The notes under the pieces are model-generated. The model was given only the letters and a program-made list of their open reading frames with translations, was not told the origin of the DNA and searched no databases. Positions 62,187-64,000 of a stretch of DNA of 64,000 nucleotides are shown here, one piece after another. Source of the stretch: Holacanthus passer (taxonomy: Eukaryota; Chordata; Actinopteri; Pomacanthidae). The translations under genes and the position numbers were made by a program. How positions within the stretch are numbered: the stretch's first letter is position 1; every line of letters begins with the position of its first letter. The DNA is taken from NCBI GenBank assembly GCA_025331565.1, contig JAFREQ010000062.1, positions 1,088,501 to 1,152,500 on the forward strand. Reading direction: 5' to 3'.

Positions 62187-62485
62187 ACACGGCCACAAGT
62201 ATGTGGACACCCATATCTGTTTTTGAACGTCTGTGTCCCAAAACTATTGTCTTTAATCAGCGGTTATATAAGTTTTGTTACAATGAAAGTCTGAAAATAT
62301 GAAAATATTTTGATTGGTTTTCTTCATTTTGGACTCTGACTTATCGGCCAATGAACTTCACTCTTTCACTCATTCATTCGTTCATCCTCTCGACTGAAAA
62401 GAAGAGCTCAATCTCAGGCCCCTTAAAAGTACTAGGACAATAATATATGGACGGAGGTGTCCACATACTTTTGGTCATGTGGTGC
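62187..62485. mobile_element. Complete MITE with inverted ends (Tc1-like type)
   Basis: The left end has ggccacaagtatgtggacac and the right end has gtgtccacatacttttggtc. The two are inverted copies over about 27 bases with about four mismatches. About 300 bases lie from end to end, with no transposase. Ends of the form 'catggccaaaagtatgtggaca' are widespread in fish genomes. A clear TA target duplication could not be placed because the outermost bases have drifted. Confidence 0.75.
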
Positions 62486-62529
62486 ATCATCTCTCTGTTT
62501 TCTGGTCACATAGCTGATAGTGAGCCAAT

Positions 62530-62608
62530 CTATCGCTGTCTCTCTCTCTCTCTCTGCCAACCCCTCCTCCTTTTTCTTATTTCTCGCTCTACCTCTTTCA
62601 CTCATCCC

Positions 62609-62640
<32 letters not shown>

Positions 62641-62759
62641 AACTCGATCGTCCTCTCTCTGCCTCTGGCTCCTGATTGGCTGCTTCCTGCCTGGTTCTTT
62701 ATGAATTGAACATCAGCGGCTGGATGCGACTGGCTGGAAGCTAATCAACACAACCAATG

Positions 62760-62841
<82 letters not shown>

Positions 62842-63094
62842 CAAATATAGGCACATGCTCTTCTGCAACAGCCAAACCTTTCATTGAAATGTGTAGAGGT
62901 GCTCACACACACTTTCCTCCTCTCTCTCTCGCTCGCTCACTCTCACACACACACACACATGCATGCTTGCACACTCATGTTCACACACACACACACACAC
63001 ACACACACCGGCACACAGCCTGCTTTGTCAACAGCTCACGTAGCGCGGTGCACTCAGGCGAGCTCTCACACACATATACAGCGTAGGACACACA

Positions 63095-63130
<36 letters not shown>

Positions 63131-63260
63131 CAGCTTCTGTCACTCGTTCACCCTCAGCCGCAATCACACGCTGCACTTCTCACACACACACACACACACA
63201 TAGACATGCAGTCACACACACCGGGATGCAGACGGCGTCAGTGATGCTGTGACGCTCTGT

Positions 63261-63344
<84 letters not shown>

Positions 63345-63450
63345 TTCCTCGGTTCTTGCACACTCGCATGCTTTAACACACGAGACGAACACACACACAC
63401 ACACACACACACACCTCGTCAGCCTCTCTCTCTGTTAGTCCGTCAGTCAG
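62530..63450. repeat. Compound CT/CA microsatellite field upstream of the 63.5-kb exon
   Basis: CT tracts lie at about 62545-62556, 62621-62641, 62759-62798, 63100-63128 and 63265-63330 (66 bases). CA tracts lie at about 62798-62842, 62944-62958, 62982-63008, 63180-63200, 63330-63344 and 63390-63413. If 63506 is a first exon, this field is its promoter region. Confidence 0.95.
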
Positions 63451-63505
63451 TGTGTGTGTGTGTTGGTGGAATGAGGCGGTGATGTTTTGGGACAGGAAGA
63501 ATAGT

Positions 63506-63560
63506 ATGGGCAATTCCCAACGACGGCCCAAAGGAAGACACAGACCCAAATCGGCAACAG
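63506..63560 (+). CDS. nhsl2: Candidate alternative first exon of nhsl2 (MGNS-type N-terminus)
   Basis: ATG at 63506 in a strong context (A at -3, G at +4) starts MGNSQRRPKGRHRPKSAT, and the frame exits after one base at GCAACAG|GTACTT. This is the same phase as nhsl2 exon 1, so either exon could join the same exon 2. Gly2 followed by a basic cluster suggests N-myristoylation plus polybasic membrane binding, in place of the WAVE-homology domain. An in-frame ATG at 63482 would add MFWDRKNS and remove the myristoylation site. A three-codon upstream frame (ATG at 63470) overlaps that ATG. NHS-family genes are known to use alternative first exons. Assignment to nhsl2 is by position, strand and phase. 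Confidence 0.5.
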
Positions 63561-64000
63561 GTACTTTATCTTTCTTTATGTCGTGTTCTGTCTGTCATCC
63601 CTTCATCTTTCTGTCTGTCTGTGTAGTATTGGTTTGCTTGGTTGAGGTGTCCATGCATCCCTCTTTTCACCCCTCCATCCATTCATCTTTTCTCACACGC
63701 ACGTCTCATTCATCCCTGTTTCTATCTATTGATGCATCTCTTCTGTCTTTTCTTTCCGGTCCCTTCTTCTTCTTTATCTTTCGGCATCTCTCCGTCCATC
63801 CATTTGTTTTGCACGCACACGTTCATCCACCCATCTGTTTATTTATCTCATCTGTCTGTCTAGATCCAAATGTCTCATGTTTAGGTGTCTCACATCCGTC
63901 TTTTCCTCCATCCCTCCATCCTACACACACCTAACTTGACTCAGCCTCAGTGTATTAACTTGTCTGTCTTTCAGTCCATCTACTGAACCCAGTTTTGCTT
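63561..64000 (+). other. Pyrimidine-rich intron at right edge
   Basis: The + strand is dominated by catccatccc, tctttct and tctgtctgtc. No exon is seen up to the window end. Frames here are artefacts of the composition. Confidence 0.6.

Noticed and set aside
62757..63410. His/Thr and Ser/Leu repeat proteins on both strands
   Set aside because: Translations of CA and CT microsatellites.
62530..63450. Regularly spaced repeats considered as a CRISPR-like array
   Set aside because: These are simple CT/CA microsatellites in a vertebrate intron, with no fixed repeat or unique spacers.

Overview
The window is teleost fish nuclear DNA, most likely from a percomorph. The genes have introns, one 263-residue ribosomal protein is almost identical to vertebrate RPS4X, CA/GT and CT/GA microsatellites are extremely dense, and decayed copies of transposon families I know from acanthomorph genomes are scattered throughout. 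No bacterial, phage or CRISPR content is seen.

Three genes can be supported, all on the + strand. cited1 (coding 986-1561) is a CBP/p300-interacting transcriptional co-regulator whose last coding exon is complete. rps4x (coding 8903-14435, seven exons) encodes the 40S ribosomal protein eS4. Two of its introns each carry a C/D box snoRNA whose guide matches 18S rRNA at the site modified by SNORD61 in human. nhsl2 (from 21137) begins with a first exon encoding a WAVE-homology domain, and its body lies beyond the right edge. Two further short exons inside its giant first intron (32743-32836, weak; 63506-63560, better) have start codons, consensus splice donors and the same exit phase as exon 1, so they may be alternative first exons.

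Layout: 1-5280 holds cited1 and its 3' region. 5281-8900 is AT-rich spacer with a MITE. 8815-14476 is rps4x. 14477-20900 is spacer with transposon scraps and a CCAAT-rich promoter-like patch. 20905-21440 is the GC-rich nhsl2 promoter and exon 1. 21441-64000 is nhsl2 intron: a 3-copy ~0.2 kb tandem repeat, a microsatellite-saturated zone (about 23.9-48.6 kb), a microsatellite-poor zone (about 49.2-53.6 kb), a decayed LINE, a candidate conserved element near 59.5 kb, and a CT/CA-rich stretch before the 63.5-kb exon.

From memory of human Xq13.1, CITED1, RPS4X and NHSL2 lie close together there, so this is a conserved neighbourhood. ERCC6L and PIN4, which sit between RPS4X and NHSL2 in human, are not visible here.
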